Shown piece by piece: positions 9,691 through 18,012 of a stretch of 35,449 bases of DNA. Source of the stretch: CAYLLN01 sp036496265. Lineage in GTDB: Bacteria > Planctomycetota > Planctomycetia > Pirellulales > Pirellulaceae. A program made the translations under genes and the position numbers. A model generated the notes under the pieces. It was given only the letters and a program-made list of their open reading frames with translations. It was not told the origin of the DNA and made no database searches. Every line of letters begins with the position of its first letter. The stretch's first letter is position 1. The DNA lies in assembly GCA_036496265.1 (NCBI GenBank), contig DASXLL010000250.1:1-35449 (forward strand). The letters are read 5' to 3'.

Positions 9691-11898
9691 ATGTTCGGCC
9701 ATGCTTTGCGATCATTGATTTACGCTTTGCGATTATTGATTTACTGGGGATTGGCGGCGGTTGTGGTGGCGTCGGCGAGCGCGGCGCCGCGCCGCCGCTA
9801 TCACGCGCCTGTCTATGCTCCACCTCCCGCACAATTCCAAGCGATGCGATTGACTTATCCGCAAACGAAAAAAGTCGATCACGTGGATGATTATCACGGC
9901 ACGCAGGTGGCCGATCCCTATCGGTGGCTCGAGGACTTGGACAGTGCCGAAACGAAGAAATGGGTGGAAGATCAAAACAAAGTGACGTTCAGTTGGCTGG
10001 CGCAAGTGCCGGCGCGGGAGACGATTCGGCAACGATTGACGACTCTGTGGAATTATGAGCGATATGGATTGCCGCATAAAAAGGGCGGCCGCTACTTTTA
10101 CACGCACAACGACGGGCTGCAAAATCAGAGCGCGATTTATGTTCTGGATCGGCTGGATGCTCAGCCGCGATTATTGATCGATCCAAACACGCTAAGCGCC
10201 GACGGTACCGTGGCGCTGACGGATTGGGTGGCGAGCGAAGACGGTAAGCGTTTGGCTTATGGCCTGGCGGCGGCGGGGTCGGATTGGCAGGACTGGCATG
10301 TCCTCGATATCGATACGGGCAATAAGCTGCCAGACGACGTCAAATGGATCAAGTTTTCGCGCGTCTCGTGGGCCCACGACGGGCGCGGTTTTTATTACAG
10401 CCGGTACGCTGAGCCGCCGCCTGGCGAGACCTACACAAAGGCGAATTACTACCAGAAGCTGTATTACCACCGTCTGGGCGACACGCAGGCGAAGGACACG
10501 CTGGTTTATCAGCGGGACGATGAGAAGGAATGGGGTTTTGACGGTGAGGTGACGGATGATGGGGCGTATTTGGTCGTTTCGGTGTGGCGCGGGACCGACC
10601 CGAAGAATCAAGTTTTTTACAAGGACCTGCAGAAGCCTGATGCGCCGGTTGTGGAGTTGCTCAAGGGCTTTGAGGCAGAATTCAAGTTCATCGACAATGA
10701 TGGCCCGCTATTCTGGTTCGTCACGGATAAATCCGCTCCGCGGCGGCGAGTGATTGCCATCGATGTATCGAAGGCCGACGAAAACAACTGGCAGTCGCTG
10801 GTTCCCGAAGCTCCCGACACGCTTCAAGCAGTGAGCGTCGTCGGCGATCATTTTGTCTGCCGATATTTGCACGACGCTTGCTCGGCGGTGAAGGTTTATG
10901 ATTTAAGCGGACGGCACATTCGCGATGTCGAGCTGCCGGATTTGGGGTCGGTTTCGGGGTTTGCCGGGAGACGCGACGACGCGGAAACGTTTTATTCGTT
11001 CACGAGTTATACGGCTCCGGGAACGATCTATCGGTATGACATAAAGACGGGTAAGAGTGGCGTGTTCCGAGACCCAAAGGTTGCGTTCGACGGGGGCCAG
11101 TTCGAAGCGCGGCAGGATTTTTACAAGAGCAAAGACGGCACGCGGATTCCGATCATTGTCGTCGGCAAAAAGGGCTGGAAGCAGGACGGCAACAACCCGA
11201 CGATTCTGTACGGCTACGGCGGATTCAACATCTCCCAGTCGCCCAGTTTTTCGGTGAGCACGATTGCGTGGCTGGAAATGGGCGGGCTGTATGCGGTGGC
11301 GAATTTGCGCGGCGGGGGTGAGTACGGCAGAGAATGGCACGAGGCGGGAATGCTCGATCGGAAGCAAAATGTGTTCGATGATTTTTTGGCGGCGGCCCAG
11401 TGGTTGATCGACAGTAAATATACGTCGCCGGAGAAACTGGCGATTCGGGGCGGGTCGAATGGTGGCTTGCTGGTTGGCGCGGCGATGACGCAGCGGCCGG
11501 AGCTGTTCGCGGCAGCTGTGCCGGCGGTGGGCGTGATGGATATGCTGCGGTATCAGAAGTTTACGATTGGGTGGGCGTGGGTGAATGAATACGGCTCGTC
11601 GGACGACGCGAAACAATTTCAAAATCTGATTAAATACTCGCCGCTGCAAAATCTGCGGGCTGGCGGAAAGTATCCCGCGACATTGATTACGACGGGCGAT
11701 CATGATGACCGGGTCGTGCCGGGCCACAGCTTCAAATTCGCGGCGGCGCTGCAAGCGGATCAAGCGGCGGAGAAGCCGGTGCTGATTCGGATTGAAACGC
11801 GGGCAGGGCACGGGGCAGGGACACCGACGACGAAATTGATTGAATCAGCGGCGGATGTCTTGGGATTCTTGGTTTCGACGCTGCGAATGAAGCTGTGA
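9691..11898 (+). CDS. Secreted prolyl oligopeptidase, family S9A
   Basis: This serine peptidase hydrolyses bonds after proline in short peptides. The ATG at 9691 is preferred because it begins a good signal peptide (hydrophobic stretch ending VVVASASAAP); an upstream ATG at 9604 would add 29 poorly fitting residues. The product has 735 residues, normal for the family once the leader is allowed for. The N-terminal DPYRWLEDLDS block and a seven-bladed propeller region precede the hydrolase domain. Catalytic residues are visible: Ser589 in GGSNGGLL, Asp672 in GDHDDRVVP and His707 in RAGHGAG. The substrate-side Arg follows the Asp. It lies about 100 bp after the coupled envelope cluster on the same strand and may share or have its own transcript. 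A soluble periplasmic peptidase supplying peptides is a plausible role. Confidence 0.95.
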   Translation: MFGHALRSLIYALRLLIYWGLAAVVVASASAAPRRRYHAPVYAPPPAQFQAMRLTYPQTKKVDHVDDYHGTQVADPYRWLEDLDSAETKKWVEDQNKVTFSWLAQVPARETIRQRLTTLWNYERYGLPHKKGGRYFYTHNDGLQNQSAIYVLDRLDAQPRLLIDPNTLSADGTVALTDWVASEDGKRLAYGLAAAGSDWQDWHVLDIDTGNKLPDDVKWIKFSRVSWAHDGRGFYYSRYAEPPPGETYTKANYYQKLYYHRLGDTQAKDTLVYQRDDEKEWGFDGEVTDDGAYLVVSVWRGTDPKNQVFYKDLQKPDAPVVELLKGFEAEFKFIDNDGPLFWFVTDKSAPRRRVIAIDVSKADENNWQSLVPEAPDTLQAVSVVGDHFVCRYLHDACSAVKVYDLSGRHIRDVELPDLGSVSGFAGRRDDAETFYSFTSYTAPGTIYRYDIKTGKSGVFRDPKVAFDGGQFEARQDFYKSKDGTRIPIIVVGKKGWKQDGNNPTILYGYGGFNISQSPSFSVSTIAWLEMGGLYAVANLRGGGEYGREWHEAGMLDRKQNVFDDFLAAAQWLIDSKYTSPEKLAIRGGSNGGLLVGAAMTQRPELFAAAVPAVGVMDMLRYQKFTIGWAWVNEYGSSDDAKQFQNLIKYSPLQNLRAGGKYPATLITTGDHDDRVVPGHSFKFAAALQADQAAEKPVLIRIETRAGHGAGTPTTKLIESAADVLGFLVSTLRMKL

Positions 11899-11951
11899 AA
11901 TAAGCCGCTCGGCCGGAGCATCGCGCTCGTGAAGTTTTTGCGGCAGTCCCC

Positions 11952-11979
11952 TCGACCAAACGCCCGCGTTCGCTAGAAT
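11952..11979 (+). promoter_or_regulatory. Possible sigma70-type promoter for tRNA-fMet
   Basis: A TAGAAT box at 11974-11979 is preceded, after 16 bases, by TCGACC at 11952-11957, which matches the -35 consensus at four of six positions. This would place the start of transcription about 34 bases before the tRNA. It is a pattern match only. Confidence 0.3.
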
Positions 11980-12019
11980 CCAATCATCGCTTGGGGAGCA
12001 ATTTTCAAGCGTTTCATGG

Positions 12020-12823
<804 letters not shown>

Positions 12824-12906
12824 GGGCGGCTCCTATGGCAGGATAGCGAGGCAAAACGTGTTTGGCTCACTTACCGAAAAGCGGCCGGCATCTTAACGGC
12901 AATCAA

Positions 12907-14106
12907 TCACTCGTCGGTATAGAAAATTCCGATGCTGGCTGTGAAGCCGTGGACGAAGTTTTGCTGGCCGATGGGTCCGAGCTCGCCTTGGGCGAAGAAG
13001 CCGGCGAGCGGAAGGGGGCCGAAGGCGGCGGCGACGGCACTGGCGTCGTGATGTGGGTGGCTGAACATGCGGGTGCCGCGGCCGTTGCAGGTGAAGAGGA
13101 GTGATCCGAGCGGGGGCGAGGCGATTTCCTTTTTCGCAGCGGCGAGGAGCTGCTTGAGCTCGGCGTCGGCGGCTTCTTCGTCGCGGATGTGGAATTGGAC
13201 GGTTTGGCCGGGGCGCAGATAGTCGCCAACAGCAATTGCGCCGCTGTTGGCATCGATGCCGACGACGTTGCGGATCAGAAAATCGCCGTGTTCAAAGTGG
13301 TCTTTGTATTCGCTGACGACGCGGCCGATGTGGAGGGCGGTTTGGACGAGGCGCTGTTCGCTCGTGGGCAGCGTGTCGAAGATTTCGCGAAGCTGCAACA
13401 GTGCCGGTTTGCCGCCGAGCTCGTAAATGATATTGCGTTCGGCCTTGGTGACGACGAAATGGCGGCCGATGGGGCGGCAGCCCTGGGAGACGACCGCTTT
13501 AAGCCGCACCGGGCCGCTGACATGAATGGCGACGGCGCCTTCGGCGAAAGTTTTTTCACCGCAGAGTAAGCGGTTGTCTCCCGGTGAGGCAGCGCCGCTG
13601 GCCATGCCACCAATGACGGGCACGCCGGCGCGGTCTTCGTTCATGCGTTCGAGCAAGTAGTCGGCGGGAAACGTGAACGGCTCCCCGAGAGCAATCAAAA
13701 AATCGCTCGGCAACCAGTCGCCGGCGAGCGAATCGGGCCAGCCTTCCAGAACGGCGCCTTCGGGCGTGCGCTCGAAGCGGAGGTGCATGGGGGTGAGCTT
13801 GACTTTCGGCCAACGGGCGAGCCAGAGCGAGAGCGCGGGTTCTTCTTCAACTTCCTGACTCGTGCTAGCGATCGATTCGCCTGTGCAGCCGATGAGCATT
13901 GCGGGCGCGAGGCGCTTTGTGGCCGCGGCCGCGATTTTGTCTGCGGCGGCAGCGTGATACGGCGAAAAGAAGATCAGACCGAGGTCCGGTGCGCCGCCCA
14001 ACGAGTCGTGCGCGGCTTCGATCGCCTCATCAAGGGCTAAGTTCCACTCCGAATGTGTGGACAGCGCCGAGGCGCAATTAAACGACGTTGACCTGGCAGT
14101 AATCAT
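12907..14106 (-). CDS. FIST domain protein (FIST_N plus FIST_C)
   Basis: FIST proteins are predicted small-molecule sensors, often linked to signal transduction. The N-terminal half carries the STHSEWNLALDEAI start and the GCTGESI turn typical of FIST_N. The C-terminal half carries FTCNGRGTRMF, LAGFFAQGELGP and FVHGFTASIGIF, which together form the FIST_C signature. The ATG at 14106 is chosen over an in-frame ATG at 14175 because it lies just before the conserved start and follows an AGGGGA-like ribosome binding site. The product has 399 residues, the normal length. No signal peptide or transmembrane helix is seen, so it is a stand-alone cytoplasmic protein. No kinase or cyclase lies beside it, so its output partner is unknown. 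Confidence 0.92.
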   Translation of the reverse strand: MITARSTSFNCASALSTHSEWNLALDEAIEAAHDSLGGAPDLGLIFFSPYHAAAADKIAAAATKRLAPAMLIGCTGESIASTSQEVEEEPALSLWLARWPKVKLTPMHLRFERTPEGAVLEGWPDSLAGDWLPSDFLIALGEPFTFPADYLLERMNEDRAGVPVIGGMASGAASPGDNRLLCGEKTFAEGAVAIHVSGPVRLKAVVSQGCRPIGRHFVVTKAERNIIYELGGKPALLQLREIFDTLPTSEQRLVQTALHIGRVVSEYKDHFEHGDFLIRNVVGIDANSGAIAVGDYLRPGQTVQFHIRDEEAADAELKQLLAAAKKEIASPPLGSLLFTCNGRGTRMFSHPHHDASAVAAAFGPLPLAGFFAQGELGPIGQQNFVHGFTASIGIFYTDE

Positions 14107-14210
14107 GAGGTCCCCTTGCGAATCGCATACAGATAAGACGAGAAAAGCATAATCGGCGGCCAGTCCGTTTGCCACGGACGCCGGATACGCGCTAACGCGT
14201 ATTTTGTGCG

Positions 14211-14513
14211 TCAGCTACCGTACGTAGCGGCAGCGATCCGCTCGGCGAGATCCTCAGCGGAGATGTCGCGAATCAAGAACCGCTTTTGGGATTGTAGCTC
14301 ACCGGCGATCAATTCGATTTGTGAGCGGCGAAGTTCGAGTGACTTGGCGAGCACTTCGAGGATGGCCTTGTTGGCTTTGCCACGTTCGGCAATTTGCGTC
14401 ACGGAAACTTTGAGCATGCCGTTTTGCTCGCCGCGGAGACCATTCTTGGCCGCGCCCGGTTGAGCGCGGACGGGAAGAATAATGCCGTCGGGATGGGAGG
14501 AGAGTTCGATCAC
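14211..14513 (-). CDS. DUF167/UPF0235 (YggU-like) protein
   Basis: This 100-residue protein matches the YggU family along its whole length: ILPVRAQPGAAKNGL near the start, then LKVSVTQIAERGKANKAIL and LAKSLELRRSQIELIAGELQSQ. The fold is known from structures of family members, but the biochemical role is not. The start codon is GTG (14511-14513). It begins three bases after the stop of the upstream epimerase-like gene, so the two are almost certainly on one transcript, and no independent ribosome binding site is visible. Confidence 0.9.
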   Translation of the reverse strand: MIELSSHPDGIILPVRAQPGAAKNGLRGEQNGMLKVSVTQIAERGKANKAILEVLAKSLELRRSQIELIAGELQSQKRFLIRDISAEDLAERIAAATYGS

Positions 14514-14516
14514 GCG

Positions 14517-15530
14517 CTACAAGTGTCCGTTAGCAATGCACCAGTCGATGGTTTCTTGAAGCCGTGTGGCCAGGGGTTTGGGGAGAGTAAAACCGAGTTC
14601 GCGGCGGGCGGCTTCGCCGGAGCAGGCCCAACTGGTGACCAGGGCGTCACGAATTTTGTCGAGGTTGAGCTCCGGAGCGCGGCCCTTGAGGCGACTGATC
14701 AATCCACTTAGGCCGCCGATTGCGTAGGCAATCGGGGAAAAAACGGGAATGACGGGGGCGAAATGGCAGCCGAGCATTTTTCGGAGGATATAGCCGAGCT
14801 CGGAATAGGTTGGATATTCGGGGGCGACGGCGAAGTAGCGGCCTTCTTCGATCTTTCCCCCGTTTGGTGGAAGCGTGCGGCCGCGGTCGGCGGCAATGAT
14901 AAGTAACTCGATCAGATCGCTGACGTGGATGTAGGATAGTGCGGGCGGAAAAACGCCCGGGCTCAGGTGGACTCTGAAATTGCGGATGGCCCGCACGATT
15001 TGTATGAAGCCGGTGTCGCGGGGGCCAAAAACGATGCCGGGGCGAACGATCGTGGTTGGAACTTTGCCGGCGAATTTAGCAGCTTCTTCTTCGGCGGCGA
15101 GCTTGCTTCGACCGTAGTGCGACCGTGGGGCCGGAGGGTCAGATTCGAGGCGAATCTGGCCGCGCGGGCAGGGGCCAGCGGCGGCGATAGAGGAAACGAT
15201 GATGAGCCGTGGTGGTTGACTTTGATTGGCACAGGCAGCTGCGATCCGCGCCGTGCCGTGTTGATTGACATCGTAGAATTCGCGGCTGCGAAAGGCGCGA
15301 ATGAGTCCGGCGGCGTGATAGACGGTATCGGCTCCGCTGAGCAGGCCGTCGAGGTCTGAGCCGTTGTGGAATTCAGCCTTTACCAACTCAACGCGATCGA
15401 GCGATTGGAGAAAATCGACCTGGGATGCAGGTCGCACGATGCACCGGACATGATGGCCGCGACGAACAAGCTCTTCGACGAGGTGCGAACCGATGAATCC
15501 GGTTCCTCCAGTGACAACAACGGTGGACAT
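14517..15530 (-). CDS. NAD(P)-dependent epimerase/dehydratase (extended SDR)
   Basis: The 337-residue product is an extended short-chain dehydrogenase. The Rossmann motif GGTGFIG is at residues 8-14, a catalytic Ser is in the SSIAAAGP block near 113-114, and the YGRSK motif gives Tyr139 and Lys143. A VRPGIVFGPRDTGF substrate-domain block follows. The family includes UDP-sugar epimerases, 3-beta-hydroxysteroid-dehydrogenase-like and dihydroflavonol-reductase-like enzymes, and the substrate cannot be told from sequence alone. The ATG at 15530 lies immediately before the Rossmann strand; the longer frame to 15602 adds an unrelated 24-residue leader. The DUF167 gene follows three bases downstream. 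A second SDR of the same type lies just upstream on the same strand. Confidence 0.9.
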   Translation of the reverse strand: MSTVVVTGGTGFIGSHLVEELVRRGHHVRCIVRPASQVDFLQSLDRVELVKAEFHNGSDLDGLLSGADTVYHAAGLIRAFRSREFYDVNQHGTARIAAACANQSQPPRLIIVSSIAAAGPCPRGQIRLESDPPAPRSHYGRSKLAAEEEAAKFAGKVPTTIVRPGIVFGPRDTGFIQIVRAIRNFRVHLSPGVFPPALSYIHVSDLIELLIIAADRGRTLPPNGGKIEEGRYFAVAPEYPTYSELGYILRKMLGCHFAPVIPVFSPIAYAIGGLSGLISRLKGRAPELNLDKIRDALVTSWACSGEAARRELGFTLPKPLATRLQETIDWCIANGHL

Positions 15531-15576
15531 GGGACCGAGGGTGCGGAGTGTTGGCGGATGTTGAAAGGTGAAAGTT

Positions 15577-15616
15577 GAGTAGGTAAGTAGGCGATAACTC
15601 ACTTACTCACCTACTC
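15577..15616. repeat. Inverted repeat of GTGAGTAGGT-type sequence between two SDR genes
   Basis: The arms at 15577-15591 and 15602-15616 pair over about 15 positions with one mismatch and one G-T wobble, giving a hairpin between the two epimerase-like genes. The arms are built of degenerate tetranucleotides (GAGT, AGGT, TTAC, TCAC). Similar sequence occurs at about 1915-1950, after the Gly-rich membrane protein gene, so this may be a dispersed low-complexity element rather than a terminator; no T-run follows. Confidence 0.45.
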
Positions 15617-15626
15617 ACTCCTCAAA

Positions 15627-16598
15627 TCAAATGTAGCCCCACTGGCGAAACCATGCCCAGGTGTCGGCGAGAGTTTCAGCGAAGGGGCGGCAGAGGTAAC
15701 CGAGCTCGGTTTCGGCGCGGCGGCTGGAAAAACAATGCTGTTGGCGGCCCATGAGCAGGACGGCTGAGTTCGCGTCGCCTTCACGACCGCGCAACCAGGT
15801 GTAAGCGTCGAGTATGGGCACGACGGCGGCGCGGAAGAGCGGGCCCATGGGCGAAATGGGGCCGCGGCGGCCGGCGAGCTGGGCCATTTGGCGCCAGGCG
15901 TCAAGGTAGCTCAAGTTATGGCCACCGAGGATGTAGCGTAGGCCACGGCGGCCTTGTTTGGCGGCGGCGACTGTTCCGGCGGCGACGTCGCGGGCGTCGC
16001 AAAAGGTTACAGCACCAGTGGGATAAATCGGCGCGAATTTGGCGACGGCGAGCAGCATTTTTCCAGACGACGGTTTCCAATCCCACGGGCCGAACATGCA
16101 GCCGGGGTTGACGATCACTGCGTCCAGGCCGTGGCTGACCTCCTCGAGCACGGCGGCTTCGGCGGCGCGCTTGGTAACCACGTAACCACATTCGACGATG
16201 CCAGGAAGGGCCGAATCTTCGTCGGCCGGATTGGCGAGTTTGCCCAGGCCGAGGGCGTTAACTCCGGAGATGTGGATTAGGCGAGCGCCTGCCCGATTGA
16301 CGGCAGCAGCAACCGTTTTTGTGCCTTCGACATTGATTGCCTGGAGCTGCTCAAGCTGTTTCCAGCCGAGATGGACGTAGCCGGCGGCATGGATCACGAT
16401 ATCGATACCACGGCAGGCGTTTTCGACGGCCACTTTGTCGCGGACATCGCCCTCGGCCCGCTCAATTGGCAGGTCGGCCAGTGTTCGCGGGTCGCTACTA
16501 GCTCGGGCCAAAACGCGAACCTGCTCGCCCGCCGCAATAAGAACGCGGACGATGTTGTTGCCCAGGAGGCCCGTCGCACCGGTTACGAGGTATTTCAC
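15627..16598 (-). CDS. NAD(P)-dependent epimerase/dehydratase (extended SDR), second copy
   Basis: The product (323 residues from GTG) has the Rossmann motif GATGLLG at residues 7-13 and a YVVTK active-site motif giving Tyr139 and Lys143. A VNPGCMFGPWDWKPS block sits in the position typical of dihydroflavonol-4-reductase-like SDRs. GTG at 16596-16598 is preferred because the Rossmann strand (KYLVTGATG) starts at once after it and GGGAG lies 11 bases upstream; a TTG three codons earlier is an alternative. The longer open frame to 16709 adds 37 residues of non-family sequence. It is related to, but clearly divergent from, the downstream SDR, which suggests an old duplication or two steps on related substrates. 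The substrate is unknown. Confidence 0.88.
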   Translation of the reverse strand: MKYLVTGATGLLGNNIVRVLIAAGEQVRVLARASSDPRTLADLPIERAEGDVRDKVAVENACRGIDIVIHAAGYVHLGWKQLEQLQAINVEGTKTVAAAVNRAGARLIHISGVNALGLGKLANPADEDSALPGIVECGYVVTKRAAEAAVLEEVSHGLDAVIVNPGCMFGPWDWKPSSGKMLLAVAKFAPIYPTGAVTFCDARDVAAGTVAAAKQGRRGLRYILGGHNLSYLDAWRQMAQLAGRRGPISPMGPLFRAAVVPILDAYTWLRGREGDANSAVLLMGRQQHCFSSRRAETELGYLCRPFAETLADTWAWFRQWGYI

Positions 16599-16900
16599 CG
16601 TCGTCAAGTCTCCCTTGTTCGCGGAGGTGTGTTTTCGACTATTATCAGCGCCCCGCAAGCGAAACAACCCGTAATCGAAAGTCATGGCGAGCGGGAGGCA
16701 TGAGGCCATCTCGCCCTCCTATGCATGTTGGCGGGCAGATTATTTCTCTTCAGTCAGGCAAGGGCCAATTTTCTGGTACAACTGCTAGCATGCGACTGCC
16801 GGGCAAAATCGGCTCATGAGCGCCAGCCGACACGACCGATACCTAATTTTGACAGCACCGGGAGGGCGGGATTGTCTCGAGCAGTCCCGTTTCAGGATAG
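16599..16900. other. Intergenic region upstream of the second SDR gene
   Basis: No convincing gene is seen in these 302 bases. They must hold the promoter of the minus-strand SDR, but no confident box pair is visible. On the plus strand there is a perfect TTGACA at 16849-16854 without a good -10 box at 16-18 bases. A hairpin follows, with an eight-base-pair stem at 16867-16874 and 16882-16889 (one G-T pair, loop of 7). It lies directly before the strong terminator at 16901, so a short plus-strand RNA is possible. Confidence 0.4.
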
Positions 16901-16943
16901 AGGTCGTAGTACGGCGACGGAGCGACGTACTACGACCTTTTTT
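16901..16943 (+). terminator. Strong intrinsic terminator, plus-oriented, with no annotated plus gene before it
   Basis: The arms AGGTCGTAGTACG (16901-16913) and CGTACTACGACCT (16926-16938) are perfect 13-base complements around a 12-base loop. Six T residues run through 16938-16943 on the plus strand. On the minus strand the hairpin comes directly after the stop of the MfnF-like gene but is followed by no T-run, so the orientation favours ending a plus-strand transcript. It could also be a dispersed palindromic repeat used as a bidirectional stop. Confidence 0.7.
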
Positions 16944-16944
16944 A

Positions 16945-17958
16945 TTATTTCCCCGTGATTTCGCGGGCCAAAACGGCCAAGGCGTGAGCCGGCGCGCATC
17001 GAGATACCGGGCCACCCAGTTCGTTGCCCAACGAAACCACTGGGCAAGTCATCTGAAGGAACTCGATCGCATCACGGGCCAAGAATTCTCCCTGGCCCGA
17101 GATGATCGCCAGCTGCGGCGGCATCGGCAGCGTGTCGCTCACTTGTTGAATGGCAGCCGCCAGCCGCGAGACTTGAGCGTCGGCCGCGCTTTCGGCGATC
17201 GCTACAGCGTCCTTGTGATTGAACTCCTGATCGTCCGCCGCGATCATCCGAGCGAGCCGACTCCGAGCAAAACCCCTCTTCGCTGGCTTGCCGTCGGGCG
17301 TCTGGGTATTCGCCGGATCCTCGGGAAGCTTTTCTAGGATGAGATAAGCGTCCCGCATCGTCGCGAACACTTCGTGTACGACCGGACACGATTTGCCTCG
17401 ATACGGCACGAGACTAACTACTGCACAGATTGGGCTGCGCTCGACACCGGTATAAACCAACTCGCCCGCTACGAGTCGCTGCGTGTCGGTCGTTCCGCTC
17501 GCCACCGGCTGGCCATTGACCAGCGGAATGATGTCGCACGTCGTCGATCCGACATCGATGACCAGCGCCGTGCCGGCTGTCGCAAAGCGGGTGGCAAACC
17601 TCGCCAAAGCGTGCCAGTTTGAGGCCGCAGCCAGGTGCGGCGACGACAGAGCCACTTGCGGCGCGACGAGCCGGCCATCGACGAGATAAACGCGGCTGTG
17701 TCGGTTGTCAGCCGCCGAGTGTAAAGCGTCGAGAATAAACCGAACGCCCACGGCCTTCGATTCGAAACAATCGGCGAGTTCTCCGGTCATCGTCACGGCG
17801 ATATGATCAGACGGCGGGGCCTCATAAATCACGGTCCGCAGTTGCTGCGCGAGGCGCGGCGATTGTTTCCACAACGGGAAGCCGTACGACTGTGCATAGC
17901 CGTTGCCGTCGGCCGCTTTGATATTCGCTCCGCCGATATCTAACGCCAGCCAATTCAT
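16945..17958 (-). CDS. MfnF-like hydantoinase/oxoprolinase-family protein, H4MPT-linked (TIGR03123 type)
   Basis: The product (337 residues from the ATG at 17958) belongs to the ASKHA-fold group annotated as probable H4MPT-linked C1-transfer proteins. Archaeal MfnF joins the aminomethylfuran unit to glutamyl-tyramine in methanofuran synthesis. Nucleotide-binding motifs are visible: LALDIGGANIK near the N-terminus, VIDVGSTTCDIIPL at about 133-146 and an IISGQGEFLA block near the end. The ATG is preferred over a TTG two codons upstream because GAGGA is six bases before it. The gene follows an MfnD-like ATP-grasp gene by 54 bases with a palindrome between them. Some planctomycetes carry H4MPT-dependent C1 pathways, which fits. 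The exact reaction here is inferred, not shown. Confidence 0.82.
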   Translation of the reverse strand: MNWLALDIGGANIKAADGNGYAQSYGFPLWKQSPRLAQQLRTVIYEAPPSDHIAVTMTGELADCFESKAVGVRFILDALHSAADNRHSRVYLVDGRLVAPQVALSSPHLAAASNWHALARFATRFATAGTALVIDVGSTTCDIIPLVNGQPVASGTTDTQRLVAGELVYTGVERSPICAVVSLVPYRGKSCPVVHEVFATMRDAYLILEKLPEDPANTQTPDGKPAKRGFARSRLARMIAADDQEFNHKDAVAIAESAADAQVSRLAAAIQQVSDTLPMPPQLAIISGQGEFLARDAIEFLQMTCPVVSLGNELGGPVSRCAPAHALAVLAREITGK

Positions 17959-17965
17959 TCTCAAT

Positions 17966-17996
17966 CCTCTTTAGCCGGGAGCAAACGTGCTCCCGG
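17966..17996. repeat. Palindromic intergenic repeat, copy 1
   Basis: A perfect nine-base-pair stem, CCGGGAGCA (17975-17983) and TGCTCCCGG (17988-17996), encloses an AACG loop. The preceding CTCTTTAG and the palindrome are repeated with only two base changes at 20377-20406. It lies in the gap between the MfnD-like and MfnF-like genes, immediately upstream of the latter's ribosome binding site on the minus strand, so it could affect translation or mRNA processing of that gene. Confidence 0.75.
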
Positions 17997-18012
17997 TTGC
18001 CGCGCAAGTGTG

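Noticed and set aside
12862..13569. Plus-strand open frames of 80 and 126 residues
   Set aside because: They lie antisense to the FIST gene, whose motifs are clear; their composition mirrors its codon bias.
16849..16877. TTGACA as a full promoter
   Set aside because: The base run 16-18 positions downstream (around TTGTCT) does not resemble a -10 box, so it is not listed as a promoter.
16816..17337. Plus-strand 173-residue open frame
   Set aside because: It runs through the strong terminator at 16901 and then antisense to the MfnF-like gene; its residue make-up is Arg-rich shadow sequence.
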